Of a stretch of DNA of 64,000 nucleotides, positions 23,770 to 35,936 are shown piece after piece. The stretch comes from Costus lasius (lineage: Eukaryota > Streptophyta > Magnoliopsida > Zingiberales > Costaceae), in the NCBI GenBank assembly GCA_027563935.2, contig CM050450.1, positions 27,515,439-27,579,438 on the forward strand, written 5' to 3'. A program made the position numbers and the translations under genes. How positions within the stretch are numbered: position 1 is the stretch's first letter; every line of letters starts with the position of its first letter. The notes under the pieces are model-generated. The model was not told the origin of the DNA and did not search any database. It saw nothing but the letters and a program-made list of their open reading frames with translations.

Positions 23770-24958
23770 GATAAAATTTTTTCCTTTCTTCAATCAGTTC
23801 TTCTTAATAATAATGCTTCAATCTCTGACCGTTAACTTTAAACTCTCCTATTTCATCACTCCATATATCCACAGCTCTGTAGGGGTAAGTTTTCTTCACC
23901 CAAAAAGGTCCAGACCATCGAGATTTAAGTTTACTAGGAAAAAGCCTCAATTTATAATTGAACAAAAGAACGAAGTCACCTGGTTGGAATTCCCTTCTGA
24001 AGATGTGTCGATCATGCTATCTTTTAGTCCTCTCTTTATAAATTCTCGCATTTTCGTAAGTAGAAAGTATAATCTCATCTAGCTCATTCAATTGTAACCT
24101 CCATTTCTCCCCCGCATTCTTTAAGTCAAAATTTAGCATTTTGATCACCTAGAATGCCCTATGCTCAAGCTCTATTGGCAGATGACAAGATTTTCCATAA
24201 ACCAGTTGGAAATGAGACATACCTATTGGTGTTTTAAAAGCTGTTCTATAGGCTCAAAGTGCATCATCAAGTTTGGATGCCCAATCTTGTCTCGTGCATG
24301 ACACAGTCTTTTCCAAAATTCCTTTTATTTCTCTGTTTGATATCTCAACTTGTCCACTTATTTGGGGGTGATAAGGTGTTGCAACTCTATGATTTACCCC
24401 ATACTTTCTAAGCAAAGCTGAGAACTTATGTTCTATGAAGTGTGAGCCTCCATCACTAATCACTACTCGTGGTGTCCCAAATCGTGGAAAGATAATCTTT
24501 TTGAACAATTTAACAACAACTCTAGAATCATTAGTAGGAGAAGCAAGAGCCTCAACCCACTCTAAAACATAATCAACTGCCACTAGTATGTATTTGTAAC
24601 CTCTAGAAGATGGAAAAGGTCCCATGAAATCTATCCCCCAAACATCAAATATCTCAACCTCAAGAATAGTGGACAGTGGCATCTCATGTCTTCTATTAAT
24701 GTTCCCTATCTTTTGACATCTATCACAAGATAAAATAAAATTCCTAGCATCTTTAAAAATTGAAGGCCAATAAAATCCTGATTGCAAAACTTTGAAAGCA
24801 GTTTTCTCAGTACTAGCGTGCCCTCCATAAGAAGATCCATGACACTGAAATAATATATCTGTGATTTCCTCTTCAGATATACATCTTCTAAAAATTCTAT
24901 CTGCATACCTCCTAAAAATATAAGGCTCATCCCAAAAATAGTTCTTTCCCTCAGCCAA
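23770..24958 (-). pseudogene. Integrase of the Athila-type element, one internal stop/frame break
   Basis: Integrase inserts the reverse-transcribed cDNA into host DNA. Visible features, N to C: the HHCC zinc-binding part (H...H then CDRCQK), then the DDE catalytic core with D in [11 protein letters not shown] in [10 protein letters not shown] and E in [13 protein letters not shown]. The C-terminal part continues past the stop at 24254 ([49 protein letters not shown]). The last is the GPF/Y module of Ty3/gypsy integrases and ends near 23770. The part from 24254 to 24958 is in a different frame from the upstream RT-RNase H, so pol is broken. The [11 protein letters not shown] and YENARIYKERTK style of the C-terminus is characteristic of Athila. 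Confidence 0.88.
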
Positions 24959-25143
24959 GAATCTCTTCTTTCTTTGATAACTTAAATTAGGGGGAAAAAC
25001 ATTAGCTACTAGGTAATTTACTATATCAGCATACCATGGAGCTTTGATTTATTCAATGGCCAAGAATTGTTCTTCAGGAAAGGAATCATTGATTATATCA
25101 TTCTTTTCAGTATCTACCATTATCCTTGAAAGATGATCTGCAA

Positions 25144-25524
25144 CTAAGTTTTCTGATCCTTTTTATCTTTAATTTCTAAATCAAATTCTTGCAAGAGTAA
25201 AATCCATCTAAGCAAGCGTGGTGTAATATCCTTTTTCTGCATTAAGTACCTCACCGCTGCATGATCAGTGTACACCATAACTTTAGAGTTAATCAAGTAT
25301 GATCTAAATTTATCAAAGGCAAACACTATGGCTAAAAGTTCTTTCTCAGTGGTGGTGTAATTCCTCTGTGTCTCATCCAAAGTCCTACTAGCATAGTGAA
25401 TAACATAAGGCTTTTTCTCTTTTCTCTGTCCTAGAACTGTTCCTATTGCATAATCACTAGCATCACACATGAGCTCAAAGGGCAAATCCCAATCTGGAGG
25501 CTGAATGATAGGTGCTGAAATCAA
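25144..25524 (-). pseudogene. RNase H domain of the Athila-type pol
   Basis: RNase H degrades the RNA strand during reverse transcription. The frame reads [18 protein letters not shown], then [20 protein letters not shown] and [16 protein letters not shown]. It contains the catalytic D of CDASD, the E of TEKE and the D of YTDH that define Ty3/gypsy RNase H. It shares its frame with the RT part upstream, separated by one stop near 25540, and the frame is lost towards integrase. Length and order are normal for gypsy pol. Confidence 0.88.
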
Positions 25525-25539
25525 AGCCTTCTTTAACTC

Positions 25540-26001
25540 CTAAAAGGCAGATAAACAATCCTCATCAAAAGAAAATTTAACATCTTTACAAAGTAAATTT
25601 GTAAGAGGTCTAGCAAGTTTAGAAAAATCGTTGATGAATCGCCGGTAGAATCCTACATGTCCTAGAAAGCTTTGGACCTCTTTTACGATAGTGGGCGGCT
25701 CCAATTTTTCTATCACTTCTCCTTTGGCCTTGTCAACTTTAATCCCTCTCTCTGAAATTAAGTGCCCCAAAACTATCCCTTGCCTAACCATAAAATGACA
25801 CTTTTCCGAATTAAGCACAAGGTTAGTTTCTTCACACCTCTGTAAAACTCGAGATAAATTAGCCAAACAATCATCAAAAGAAGAACCGTATACAGAGAAG
25901 TCATCCATAAAAACATCCATAAAATCTTCAATAAAGTCAGAAAAAATAGCCATCATGCACGTCTGAAAGGTAGCCGGTGCATTACATAAACCAAAAGGCA
26001 T
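25540..26001 (-). pseudogene. Reverse transcriptase, palm part, of the Athila-type pol
   Basis: The frame starts MPFGLCNAPATFQTCMMAIF and holds the catalytic FMDDF box (VFMDDFSVYG). It is followed by CLANLSRVLQRCEETNLVLN and the thumb motif HFMVRQGIVLGHLISERGI, then the connection FLGHVGFYRRFINDFSKLARP. These are the conserved RT boxes of Ty3/gypsy elements, and the FMDDFSVYG...FDDCL wording is typical of Athila. The part upstream (26002-26139) reads in the same frame but carries a stop near 26052 (PDD then stop then DKI). The catalytic aspartates remain although the gene is interrupted. Confidence 0.9.
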
Positions 26002-26139
26002 CCTCCTATATGCAAAAGTGTCATATGGGCAAGTGAAGGTGATCTTATCTTAATCATCAGGATATATAGGAATTTGGAAAAATTCAGAATATCCATCTAA
26101 GAAACAGAAATGAGAATGGTTTGCAAGCCTCTCAACCAT

Positions 26140-27294
26140 CTAATCGATAAAAGGCAAAGGAAAATAGTCTTTCCTAGTGGCAGCATTCAATTTTTTATAA
26201 TCTATGCACATGTGCCAACTAGTTACTGTTCTAACAGGAATTAATTCATTATCTTTGTTTTTCATTACTGTTACTCCCCCTTTCTTAGGAACACAATAAA
26301 TAGGACTTACGCACTTACTGTCAGAGATAGGATAGATAATACCTGCATCAAGTAATTTTAGAACTTCTTTCTTCACAACTTCCTTCATGGATGGGTTAAG
26401 TCTCCTTTGAAAATCTGCATGTGGCTTATGCTCCTCTTCCATCAAAATTCTGTGCATACAAAAAGAGGGGTTAATTCCTTTTAAGTCATCAATTATGTAT
26501 CCAATTACCTTCCTATGAATCCTTAATTCCTTGAGTAGCAAATATGTCTCCCTTTTACCAAGCTGTGCATCAACAATGACAGGGTAGGTAGAATTAGGAC
26601 CAAGAAATTCATAACGAAGATTATCAAGTAAAGCCTTAAATTCTACTTTTGGAACCTTCTCTTCCTCATTCTTTTTATCATCACAAGCAATGCAGCCTAA
26701 TAATTCATTAATTTTAGAACTGGTGTCTACATTAGAATCAAGAACATAGTCTAAATCAGAATCATATGCAGAAGTCTCAACAAATAAATCACTAAGATCA
26801 TAGACAATGTCATCTACAGCATGTATACTATAGCAAGATCCAGAATATGATGGTTTTTTCATGGTCTCATTCAAGTCATACTCAATTTTTTTATCTTTAA
26901 TGTTAAGTGTAAGTTTACCGTTCTTTACATCAATAATCACCCCTGCCGTGGCTAAGAACGGTCTACCAAGTATGATAGGGATCTTTGCATCTTCTTCCAT
27001 CTCAAGAACTACAAAATCTACTAGAATGAAGTACTTACCTACTTGGATAGGCACATCTTCCAGAATTCCTACAGGATACTTAACTGAACAATCGGCGAGT
27101 TGCAAGGATATTGAAGTTGGTTTAAGCTCTCCCATGTTCAATTTCCTGCAAATAGATAAAGGCATTAGGCTTACACTAGCACCCAAATCACATAAGGCTC
27201 GGTCAAAAGTCATACTCCCAATTGAACAAGGAATAGAGAAACTACCTGATCTTTTAATTTTGGTGGCAATTTGTTTTGGATGATAGCAGTACAC
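26140..27294 (-). pseudogene. Aspartic protease and N-terminal RT of the Athila-type pol
   Basis: Longest open part of the element (384 codons). It begins with a retropepsin-like domain: FDRALCDLGASVSLMPLSIC, where DLGAS is the usual Athila variant of the catalytic D-S/T-G, and later IPIILGRPFLATAG, the flap/ILGRPF motif. A linker of about 150 residues (acidic, DDIVYDLSDLFVETS...) follows. The RT N-terminus comes next: EVLKLLDAGIIYPISDSKCV, SPIYCVPKKGGVTV, RTVTSWHMCIDYKKLN and RKDYFPLPFID. In the living element, protease frees Gag and Pol. Here the frame stops within RT, so the polyprotein is not made. Confidence 0.88.
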
Positions 27295-27572
27295 TCCTCA
27301 GTTAATGTCACAGTGTCATAGTCCTCTATCTTTCTTTTATTGGACAAATTTTATTTTAAAAACTTAGCATATGTGGGCATTTGAGATAAAGCTTCAGTAA
27401 ATGGAATATTAATATAAAGCTTTTTCAACACATCAAGAAATTTCTCAAATTGCTTATCTAACTTGGCTTGAACTAATCTTTGGGGAAAGGGTATAGGTGG
27501 CCTATATGGTGCAGGTGAACTAGGTCTAGGAATATCTAACTGACATGTTTCATCACTTTTAGGTTTATCACC

Positions 27573-28854
27573 CTAGTGAGGTGGCGAACTAGCATGGGAC
27601 TGCACATGCACAGGAGTTTTTTCCAAGGCTGGTTCATTGTTATGTTCAATCTTAGGCTCTTCTACATTATCCTTAAATTTCCTTCTAGGTTCATCTAATT
27701 GCTTCCCACTCCTAGTAATTATAGCATTACAATGTTCCCTAGGGTTTGGTTCAGGTTTAGCAGGTATTTGGTTTTCTAAGATTTTATTGTGAGCTACTAA
27801 AGATCCAACTTGAGAAGTAAGATGACTAACCATTCCCTTAAGATCTTCAATCTCCTTATTTTGATTTGTCATGAATTGATTTTGACTAGCCATAAACTTT
27901 TCAAGCATGGATTCTACACTAAATTTTGGGGCTGGTTTTGATTTTGATTTTGTCTTTGTTGATATCCTCTATTATCAATTGTCCCCTTATAAAATTTACT
28001 TGTTCCATACCCCGATCAGCAATTACCTTACATTCTTCAGAATAATGACCTTGGTTACCACAAATATCACAAATAATAGAAGATGAAACCATAGCAGTTT
28101 GCGTTTGAGAAGAATCGAATCTATTACGCAAAGAGTCTACCTTTTCAGTCAAGGTACGCTATCCATCATTCTCATTCTTACCATGTTGATGACAATATAG
28201 CATTCCTCTTTCAGTAGCCCACTGGTTATGATTCAGGGCCATCTCCTCAAACAAGATGAAAGCATCTTCAATTGTTTTGCTCATGAGGGCTCCTCCTGCG
28301 GCAGCATCAACAATCAGACGGGTGTTATAGAGTAAACCATTATAAAATGTATGAATTAGAACCCAATTTTCAAAGCCATGGTGAGGACACTTCCGTTGTA
28401 ATTCGTTGAAACGCTCCCTTGCCTCGCTAAAAGACTCATCATCCCACTATGCAAAGCTTATAATCTAGTTTCTCAACTGGATTGTCTTGCGGGGTGGAAA
28501 GTACTTCATCAAGAAAGCATTTGATAGTTGTTCCCATGTAGTGAAGGTACCGGTAGGTTGAGATTGCAGACAAGAACGTGCTTGGTCCCTAAGAGAAAAA
28601 GAGAATAGTCTAAGTTTTAATGCATCATTAGAAACACCATTAATTTTAATGGTGTCACAATATTCAAGAAAGAGATACAAATGTTGATAAGGATCTTCAA
28701 GTGGTGATCCTCCAAACTAATTCTGTTGTATCATAGATAGGAAAGCTGGCTTGATTTCAAAATTATTAGCCTCGATAGCTGGTTTGGCAATGCTAAAGTG
28801 TATCTTTTGTGAATTAGGGGCTGCATAGTCCCTAAGTGATCTTATGTCTGCCAT
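27573..28854 (-). pseudogene. Gag of the Athila-type element, with stops and a frameshift
   Basis: Starts at the ATG at 28854 (MADIRSLRDYAAPNSQKIHF...), a typical Athila Gag opening. It proceeds through FGGSPLEDPYQHLYLFLEYC, then the Retrotrans_gag core SLRDQARSCLQSQPTGTFTT and FLMKYFPPRKT (28465-28680). After several stops it gives a CCHC zinc knuckle CDICGNQGHYSEEC (27919-28152), which binds RNA during packaging. The C-terminal MLEKFMASQNQFMTNQNKEI coiled coil (27573-27908) is in a shifted frame. The knuckle and coiled coil are homologous to the ORF at 43042-44329. The LTR ends only about 80 bp upstream, so primer site and leader have been deleted. Confidence 0.85.
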
Positions 28855-29241
28855 AACTACTTCTTCTTCCTGCCATTGATGACATAGTTGTGGATCTACT
28901 AGAACAGATCAAATTGGATCTAACCTAAGGAAGGGATCTCAACATGCAATTCTAGGGTTCTAATTTCTCAAGCAAATCACCTTTCAGTCTCATTGCGAAA
29001 ACTCTAAAGCATAGATAATAACATAGATCTATGGAAAATTAAAGACAATTCATCACAAAAGTAGAATTATCACAACGAAGATTATTATGATGAAAGAGAA
29101 GAATTATCTAATCATTAAAATTCAAGGGGATTACACCCCATGTCCTAAAAGAGTATTAAGCTTGCATGGAGAAAGAGATACAATAAATCATGGTCTTAGA
29201 ATGATCAAAAAATGAAAGGAAAGGAGAAACAACATTACAAC

Positions 29242-29267
29242 ACGGCTGTAAAATCCTTTACAGCCGT
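29242..29267. other. 11-bp-arm hairpin in LTR 1
   Basis: Arms ACGGCTGTAAA and TTTACAGCCGT around loop ATCC pair perfectly. The equivalent in LTRs 3a and 3b has ...TAAT/ATTA... arms, so the terminal pair differs by a matched double change. Confidence 0.75.
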
Positions 29268-29614
29268 AATTTGCTTCGATGAACAGCGCTGTCACCGCTA
29301 TTTCGTTGATTCTTCCTCCGATCGGACTCCAAACGCTCTGAAACTTCTGTGGTGTCTTCCTCTCCTCCAGGAGAAGCTTTTGCGTGAAAATTATGGCCTG
29401 AAGTGCCCTCTACGCCTCTCGGCACGAGGCCAAACCCTAGCCGCCTCTCTGTTGATTGCTCTCTCGATACTGGATAAAAATTCTCCCTTCCACTTCGTAC
29501 GCCTTCCCCTCTTAAAGACGAGTCTGCAGCAACTTCGGATCCTAATTTGGAGCTCTAAATCAAAAGTTATCGCTCGAACAAGTTTCAGCCGCGGAAAACT
29601 CATGATTTTGACTG

Positions 29615-29975
29615 GAAATTACGGCCGTGTAATAATTTACGGCAGTGCCGTAAAATCATTCTGTGAACGCTGAATCAAAATTACAGCCCGTAAAATATTT
29701 CTCTATGGTGCCGTAAAATCGGACGAGTTCTCTGGTCTGAATCAGCTGGGAATTACGGCCCGTAAAGTGGGTTACGGTAGTGCCGTAAAATCTGCAAAGT
29801 TCTCTGTTCTGAAAGCGCTGAAAAATACGGCAGTGTAATTCTTTACAGCAGTGCCGTAAAATCAGGAAAACTTTCTGTTTGAGAAATCACCAAAATACGG
29901 CAGTGCTCTGATTTTACGGTAGCCGCGAAAAATACGGTACCGTAAAATAGGTTATGACACTGCCGTATTTTGCAA
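29615..29975. repeat. Palindrome cluster in U3 (LTR 1)
   Basis: Contains TTACGGCAGTGCCGTAA, TTACGGCCCGTAA and TACGGTACCGTA. This is the best preserved set in the window. Confidence 0.9.
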
Positions 29976-32397
29976 GGTTGCTCCGTTTTGCGTGAAATTT
30001 CTTGGGTGATCTCCTCTTGATGATGGTAACTCTTCTATGTGTTTGATTTTGCTTGAAAACTCCTTGAAATAGTGCTTTTATACTTGAAAATCATGAAAAA
30101 CCAAAACAGAAGTAGACTTTGCAATATTTGATGAATTCAGCATAAAAATAAGCAAAAAGATCCTCAATTTAGCATGAAAAGATACATAGAATGATACAAA
30201 ATATACTATATATTTTGGTGTCATCAAACTACATAAGGCTCAAACTTTGCTTGTCCTCAAGCAAAAATCAAAAGTTGATTAAGAGATAAACCTTTTCATG
30301 CTCAATAAATTTCTAAAATACAACCTATGAAAAATTCCACCAATTGATTTACAAAACTTCAAATAAACATATCATTCTTAGAACTCAACCCTCTAGATCC
30401 ACAATTCAATCAAATAAAACTTTGCAACTTGTATAATAAATAGAATTTTTAATCTCATGATTTCACCCAGTTCTAGTTCAAATCTATCATGCTTTTGTTT
30501 ATAGGAATTAGGTTTCCAAGATCTTTTTCCACACATGATTTTTTTCTCCTTTTTTTATGTATTTTATTTGTTTTTGTGAAGATGGTATGTATCCACTTAG
30601 ATGCACACTTTTTATTTTTGACTTCAACTCTTATCTTCGGTACCACTATCAATTTTGCATAGTGCCAAGTAGAGGAGTCTTATTCTTTTTATCTCTCATT
30701 ATTTTTTTACAGACTTCAACACATGTCTTAGGTACCACTATCAATTTTACATAGTGCCAAGTAGGGGAGTCTCTCACTATTTTTATGGATCTTGGATTCT
30801 TATTTCCCAACAAATAGCAAAATAGACTAAACATCTACTAGGTTGATCAATTGATATCAATTCACAAATCATACTCATATGCTCATTTTATTTAAAGGAG
30901 TAGTTTCATCTTTAGATCTTATTCTTCAAATAACACATCTACCCAAAATTTCATGCATCAACCAATGTCAAATTTCAAAAATAGATATGCATTGAAGAAA
31001 TAAATCTAACATGATAGGGTTTTTCTCTAATCACAAGTATAAATACTCACATCATCAAGGAATAAATCATGCCATCATGTAGTAGAAAGTGGATCATATG
31101 CTTTCATAAATTTTATCAACAAATTTGAATAATATCATCATCAAAACAATGAGTTCCATATATCCATAAAATCATTTTTCAAGAGAAAACCAATAAGTAG
31201 TACAAATATGATAAAGTCAAAGATGCACTATAAGAAATAGTCATTAATAACAGAGTGCAAGTGATACTCACAAAACTATATAGATCATGCTCAATCATTG
31301 TCAGGCCATTGCAGCTGGGTCCAAAGATGTATCTTTTGAAAATTTTCTGCAAAATTTAAGGTACATTAGGCTCACATAAGGCTCAGATCAAAAATAGTCT
31401 TAAAATAATAATGATAAAAATAAATTTCTCAAGGAAGAGTCAGAGATGTCGGCGGAGGTCTGAAAGATGCTGATGCAGGCAGGCAGAGGTGGAATAGATG
31501 CGAGCTGAAAAGCTATTAGCAATGATGGTGCCGACAATGGAGTGAGTAATCTCTAGTGGCCTGCTAGATAATACAGTCCTGTAGGTGAGATCGTCGACCG
31601 GTGGTGCGAGAGATAGCACTGCATAGAAAAAAATCAGTCACTAATGAAGAGTCTACTGCATAAATAATTCAAATCAATGGAAATAGAGGCAGTAGAAGAA
31701 GCATGAAGCTGCTGGTGATGCTCCGCAAGAGGTGGAAGACAGTTTCCCTTGAAAATTTCTGAATTTGGAGGCAAAAGAAGCAATAACAAGTTGCAAGCAA
31801 ACAGTGCAGTTTTTGAATTTTTTATGAAAAGTAGTTCTACCCAAAAATAAGATCTAATGATCCAAATAGAAAATGGACAGAACCACGTAATAGAATAAGA
31901 GATATTCTTTTCAGACGTGTGAAAAATCAAAGGATCAAAATCTATCAGAAATTTAGGGCATCAGCAAAAAAAAGGCTACTCAGATTAAAAACTGCACAAA
32001 CTGCACAAAAGTTAATAAAATTTAAAAAGTTGCTATGTGTCCTAGAATGATCAGAAAATATTTTCATGAAAATAATTTATCCACAAGATAGAATGACACA
32101 TGTTCTTTCAATTCCAAGTGGATAATCTGGGTTTCAAGTCACCGAAACATCTCAAAAAGTGGCAGCAAAAGTGCTAGTCAGAACAGTCAGAAAAAACTGC
32201 TGCAGAAATTAATCATAATCAAAAAGTTGCTATGTGTTTTAGAATGATCAATGAACTTTAAAATTCAGAAAAAAATGTCCAGATGATAGACAAAGATGAG
32301 TACTTCGATGTTGTGCCAAAGATCAAAAATTTTCTCAACCCAGTTTCTTAAAATTATTGCGAGAAAACACCTACTCAATAAGCAGAAAGCAGCTTTA

Positions 32398-32612
32398 AAA
32401 TACGGTACCGTGAAATCATTTACGGCAGTGCTGTAATTTCACAAAATTTCAGAAACGAAAACCCTCAAGATTACGGCACGTGAAGTCGAAAACGATCAGA
32501 AAATACGGTACCGTAAAGAGAATACGGTACCGCCGTAAAATCCATAAAACTCTCGGGACAAGAAATCAACACAGATTACGGGGGTGAAATAGATTACGGC
32601 AGTGCCGTATTT
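32398..32612. repeat. Palindrome cluster, 3' internal region
   Basis: TACGGTACCGTGAAATCATT, TTACGGCAGTGCTGTAA, TACGGTACCGTAAA and TTACGGCAGTGCCGTA occur within about 200 bp. Confidence 0.85.
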
Positions 32613-32700
32613 TGTGCAAAAATTTGCTTTCCCTGCAAAAATAAAAGAAAGATTAATTCTAAAAATAAACTAAAATAAAAGGAACTAAACTAAGATAGAG

Positions 32701-32726
32701 TGCTTGGGTTGCCTCCCAAGAAGCGC
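32701..32726. other. Conserved hairpin after the ORF
   Basis: TGCTTGGGTTGCCTCCCAAG then AAGCGC: perfect arms CTTGGG/CCCAAG around TTGCCT. The same motif occurs at 23686 and 42980. Confidence 0.7.
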
Positions 32727-32761
32727 TAATTTTAAGTCATTAGCTTGACCAAAAATCAATA

Positions 32762-33175
32762 TCATGGTGAAGCAGGTGAATCAGTACCAAAATAGATTGC
32801 AAACAATTTTCTGCATTTTCTTTGTCCATAAAGCTTAGCCACAAATCCAAAAATCCAGAATTGCATATAAATCACAATTAAAGTGGCTTTCTTAAATATG
32901 CAGAAAACAAAATCAAAATCTTCACATGAAGGATATTCAATGATCTTTCTAAATTTATCAGAGAGTAAAATCATCAGTCCTTTCTTCAACTTTATCTTTT
33001 CAATCACAATAGGACTTTTATCAAAAATATTCAAGCATTGGATCATCATAATAATAGTTATGTCTTTCATTAGATTCCTCAATAAAGCACAAATTTTTAA
33101 TTAAATCAAAAGGTTGAGCAATAGATATGGGCAAAGCATCAACATGGTGAGATACATCAATTTTTGCAATATTCA
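32762..33175 (-). pseudogene. C-terminal part of gag-derived ORF of a non-autonomous Athila relative (broken by LTR insertion)
   Basis: The minus frame ends ...GQRKCRKLFAIYFGTDSPASP at 32762. It is clearly homologous along about 130 residues to the C-terminus of the ORF at 43042-44329 (shared SPI.IE.I.LKKGL.ILLS, KFRKIIEYP, FWIFG.VAK). The reading upstream to 33175 can be followed with one frame change (SHHVDALPI). It is then cut by the LTR that starts at 33176 and is not resumed on the other side. I do not recognise this C-terminal domain. It follows the acidic linker of a Gag-like protein in the better copy. The protein is not functional here. Confidence 0.7.
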
Positions 33176-33310
33176 TGTTATAACCTTAATTTTATAAATT
33201 GAATTTTTGAAATTCAGAAATTTATTTTTGGAATTTTTATGTTTTTTAGAAAATTTTTTCGGAATTTTAAAAGGGTTAAAAAGTTAAGTTTTTAATTAAA
33301 ACTTTGATTT

Positions 33311-33377
33311 TGCGCTCGCGTGAGCTCGAACCCGCATCGTGTGGCGTTTTCGCGAGCGCCCAAACCGCTGAGCTAAT
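33311..33377 (-). other. tRNA-like module 1, copy 2
   Basis: The minus strand has TTAGCTCAGCGG (box A consensus) and GGGTTCGAGCTC (box B). A 9-bp GCGCTCGCG/CGCGAGCGC inverted repeat lies inside, which is not a normal tRNA stem arrangement. Confidence 0.55.
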
Positions 33378-33448
33378 TTTCCGTTTTGATTATGAAACTG
33401 CGCTTCTTTTTATTATCTCAGTTTTGTATTGAAATTTATTTAAAACGA

Positions 33449-33520
33449 AAACGCGTCCGCGGGGATTCGAACCCGCGTCTCGCGTTCGATTTCGACGCCG
33501 GCTAACCATCGGGTTGATTC
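33449..33520 (-). other. tRNA-like module 2, copy 2
   Basis: The minus strand GGGTTCGAATCCCC box B is identical to copy 1 of the LTR, with the same CGCGGACGCG tail. The box A side is poorly conserved. Confidence 0.5.
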
Positions 33521-35632
33521 GCGTTTTAATAATAAAACGTTGCGGTTTTTATTTATTCGATGTTTGAATTGAATTAGGGCGACGAGCGAACTCGTCGTCT
33601 TCCCCGCGGATTTCGGCGATTTACTCGCCGCCGCGTTCTCGCCGTCTCGAACGCGTCTTCCCTCTATATATTAGGGCTTCTGCTCTCGTTGATAAGATTC
33701 GAACCCTGGAACATCTTCAACCCTCGACGCGCCGTCAGGAAGGAGAAATCGCGCTCAAACTCGTTGCCGGAGTTCGAGCGGCGCCGCCTCGTGTTCCAGC
33801 CATCCAGCGCCTTCATCGACGACGATCTCTGTGTTCTGGGCTACGATACATCGTCGTAGCAAGGTATGTAGGCTTCTGTGTAGTTTTCGTGAAGTTCCGT
33901 TTGGGTTTGAGTATGTTTTGTGTATCGACGGCGGCGGCGCCACCGTCGATACTTGCTGTCGTTTCGGGTGCTTCGACCGTGGGTCGAAAGCTCGCCGAAG
34001 CTCGTCGTAGAGCCTCGCCTTGTCGTCCGGAGTCTACTGGCGATGTTTGGCGGTGTTCCGATCTTCGACGCGTTCTCGCGAGCTCGCCGGCGCAAGCAGC
34101 GGACGCAAGTCCGGCGGCCTTGCGCGGCGGCGGTCGGCGGCGCGGGCGACGAGCGGTTCAAGTTTGATTTAGGGTTCTGTGTGGTTTATTTGAAATTAAA
34201 CCGATCGGCTGTTTTGAAATCGAATTGAACCGGACCGAGCGGTTCAATTCCAGTTTGGGTCAGTTATTGAATTTAGACCGGTTCGACCCCGATTCGGTCG
34301 AATCCTGGCCGGTTCAGGTAGTAGTTGGAAAGATAATTAAATTTCCTATCTAATGGTAGTCTGTATATCTTTAGATGAGATTTATATTTTGTGTAATTGA
34401 AGTTAGAAGTCTCGGTTTGATTGGGTTCAAGGTAAATTTGATCGGTTCAGTGCAATTCTGTCCGGTTCAGTGGGTTTTAGGTTCGGTTCATATGATCTGA
34501 GACTGGTTCTCTAGGTTTAGGGTTATCTTTTACATGTTGGTAGTTTTGGTTTTCAAATTAGAATGTTTAATGATAGAGTTCATGTACAAATTCATGTTTC
34601 AGAGTGGTTGATCCATTAATCGACTTGCATCATTTGATAAAACAATTATTGGCTTTTCAAAAGGACTCAGAGATAACATCGTTTGAGGTAGGAATCTCAC
34701 CCTACTCCTTTCTTACAGTGTCAAGAAATATAGGATTTGCTGCTTATTCCTTTGGTTTGATATATGATGCATATGATGGAATTGATTGACACTGATATCT
34801 AATTGCTTCGTCTGCTTGTATTGTTTCTGTAATTCAGTTGACCTCATTTATCTTGTTCATTGGTCATATTCTATTTCTGTGTGCATGATAAAAGAAACTG
34901 TGTTGAGATATCTGATTTATTGGCTTATGAGCCTGGTTGAACAATTGTGTATCTGAGATATTGACCTATAAGTGTGTGAAACCGTTGTAAATCTGAGATG
35001 ATAAAGTCGTGATATATTTTGACCGCTGACCTGGATGATTTATTCTCCAGTGGCTTGTTTATCTGAGTTATAGTTCTGATTATATCAGACTATCTGAGCT
35101 GCCGGATAGGGCACCGCCAGTTGTCCTCGGGACAATACTACGGATGTCAGATGTTGGACGCAACATTCACCGGGCTGTTTGAGACAGTCGTTCCATTGCA
35201 TGAGCAACAGTGGAAACACTCTGAAAATGAGTGTGGCTCTTGATTGAGATCTGTTGGCCAGCTTGATGATTTGCACGACATTCCTATATTATTTGTATAT
35301 CATTGTTTCAGTTATTGTGTTATCCTGTTATTTGATTCCCTCACCATGTTTGTTGATTCCTACTTAGCATTTCTGCTAACTCCCTTTGTTTCTCTTCCAG
35401 GTACAGAGTTAGCTTCTGGGAGGGATAGAATAGATAGCAGATACCAGCCCGAGTTAAGATAGTTGTCTTTTGTATTTTATTCAGTTGATAAATTGGATAG
35501 TTGTATTCAGATATTGTGTTGATATTAAATTTGGATTGTTTATTAAATAAAGGATATGTGATTATTGTAGTTCTCTGGTTCCTATCAATATTGTTACTCC
35601 CTGGGGAACCCTGAGCTAGAAATAGCCGGCTT

Positions 35633-35936
35633 CAGCCGAATGCAGGCAGAGCACACTGCCTCTCGCAGCTGCACGCGACCCACGTCGCATGAATGAAACC
35701 GCTTGGAGAAGGGAACAAGGAAGCAGCTGGTTGCCACTGCCTCTTCGCCACCCAATCCTTCACGCCGCATGGCTCAGTCGCTGGAAAACCGCACGCGGTC
35801 GCCCAAATGCCGACTATCTTCATCTGCCTACACCGAATGGCGAAAGAGGCTGCCCGACCTAAAGGGGAGAAGCACTCATTCGGTGGTTTGGCTGAAGCCC
35901 TAGTAGCAAAGTTTCGACGACAACGGACGTGGCGAC
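35633..35936 (-). repeat. 304-bp segment adjoining Athila LTR, copy 2
   Basis: Two differences from 19374-19677 by eye, with the same left breakpoint, here joined to the truncated LTR at 35632. Confidence 0.85.

Larger units (their letters stand above)
28935..30226 (-). mobile_element. Athila-type LTR, subtype 1, truncated at its 3' end
   Basis: In minus orientation it starts TGATGACACC at 30226 and is homologous to 39640-40885. The last ~0.6 kb, the primer site and the leader are missing, and gag follows directly. It has upstream neighbours typical of a 3' LTR (30227+) and downstream neighbours typical of a 5' LTR, so it is shared by two elements in tandem. It contains a palindrome cluster (29615-29975) and a hairpin (29242-29267). 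Confidence 0.8.
30227..32761 (-). other. 3' non-coding region of a non-autonomous Athila-type element
   Basis: Collinear with 40886-43041 and, more distantly, 21616-23755. It carries GCTTGAGGACAAGC next to the LTR, two ACCACTATCAATTTTGCATA-type repeats (30644 and 30737), a palindrome cluster (32398-32612) and the hairpin at 32701-32726. No coding frame is supported. Confidence 0.65.
33176..35632 (+). mobile_element. Tekay/Del-like LTR, copy 2, lacking its last 16 bp
   Basis: Homologous throughout to the solo LTR at 7058-9539 and begins with the same TGTTATAACC. It ends at ...GAAATAGCCGGCTTC and lacks the terminal CTGCCGGGGCGTGATA. It is inserted in the non-autonomous Athila ORF. The right terminus was lost in the deletion that joined it to 35633. 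It carries the two tRNA-like modules (33311-33377, with perfect box A TAGCTCAGCGG on the minus strand, and 33449-33520) and TATA box CTCTATATATTAG at 33663. Confidence 0.85.
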
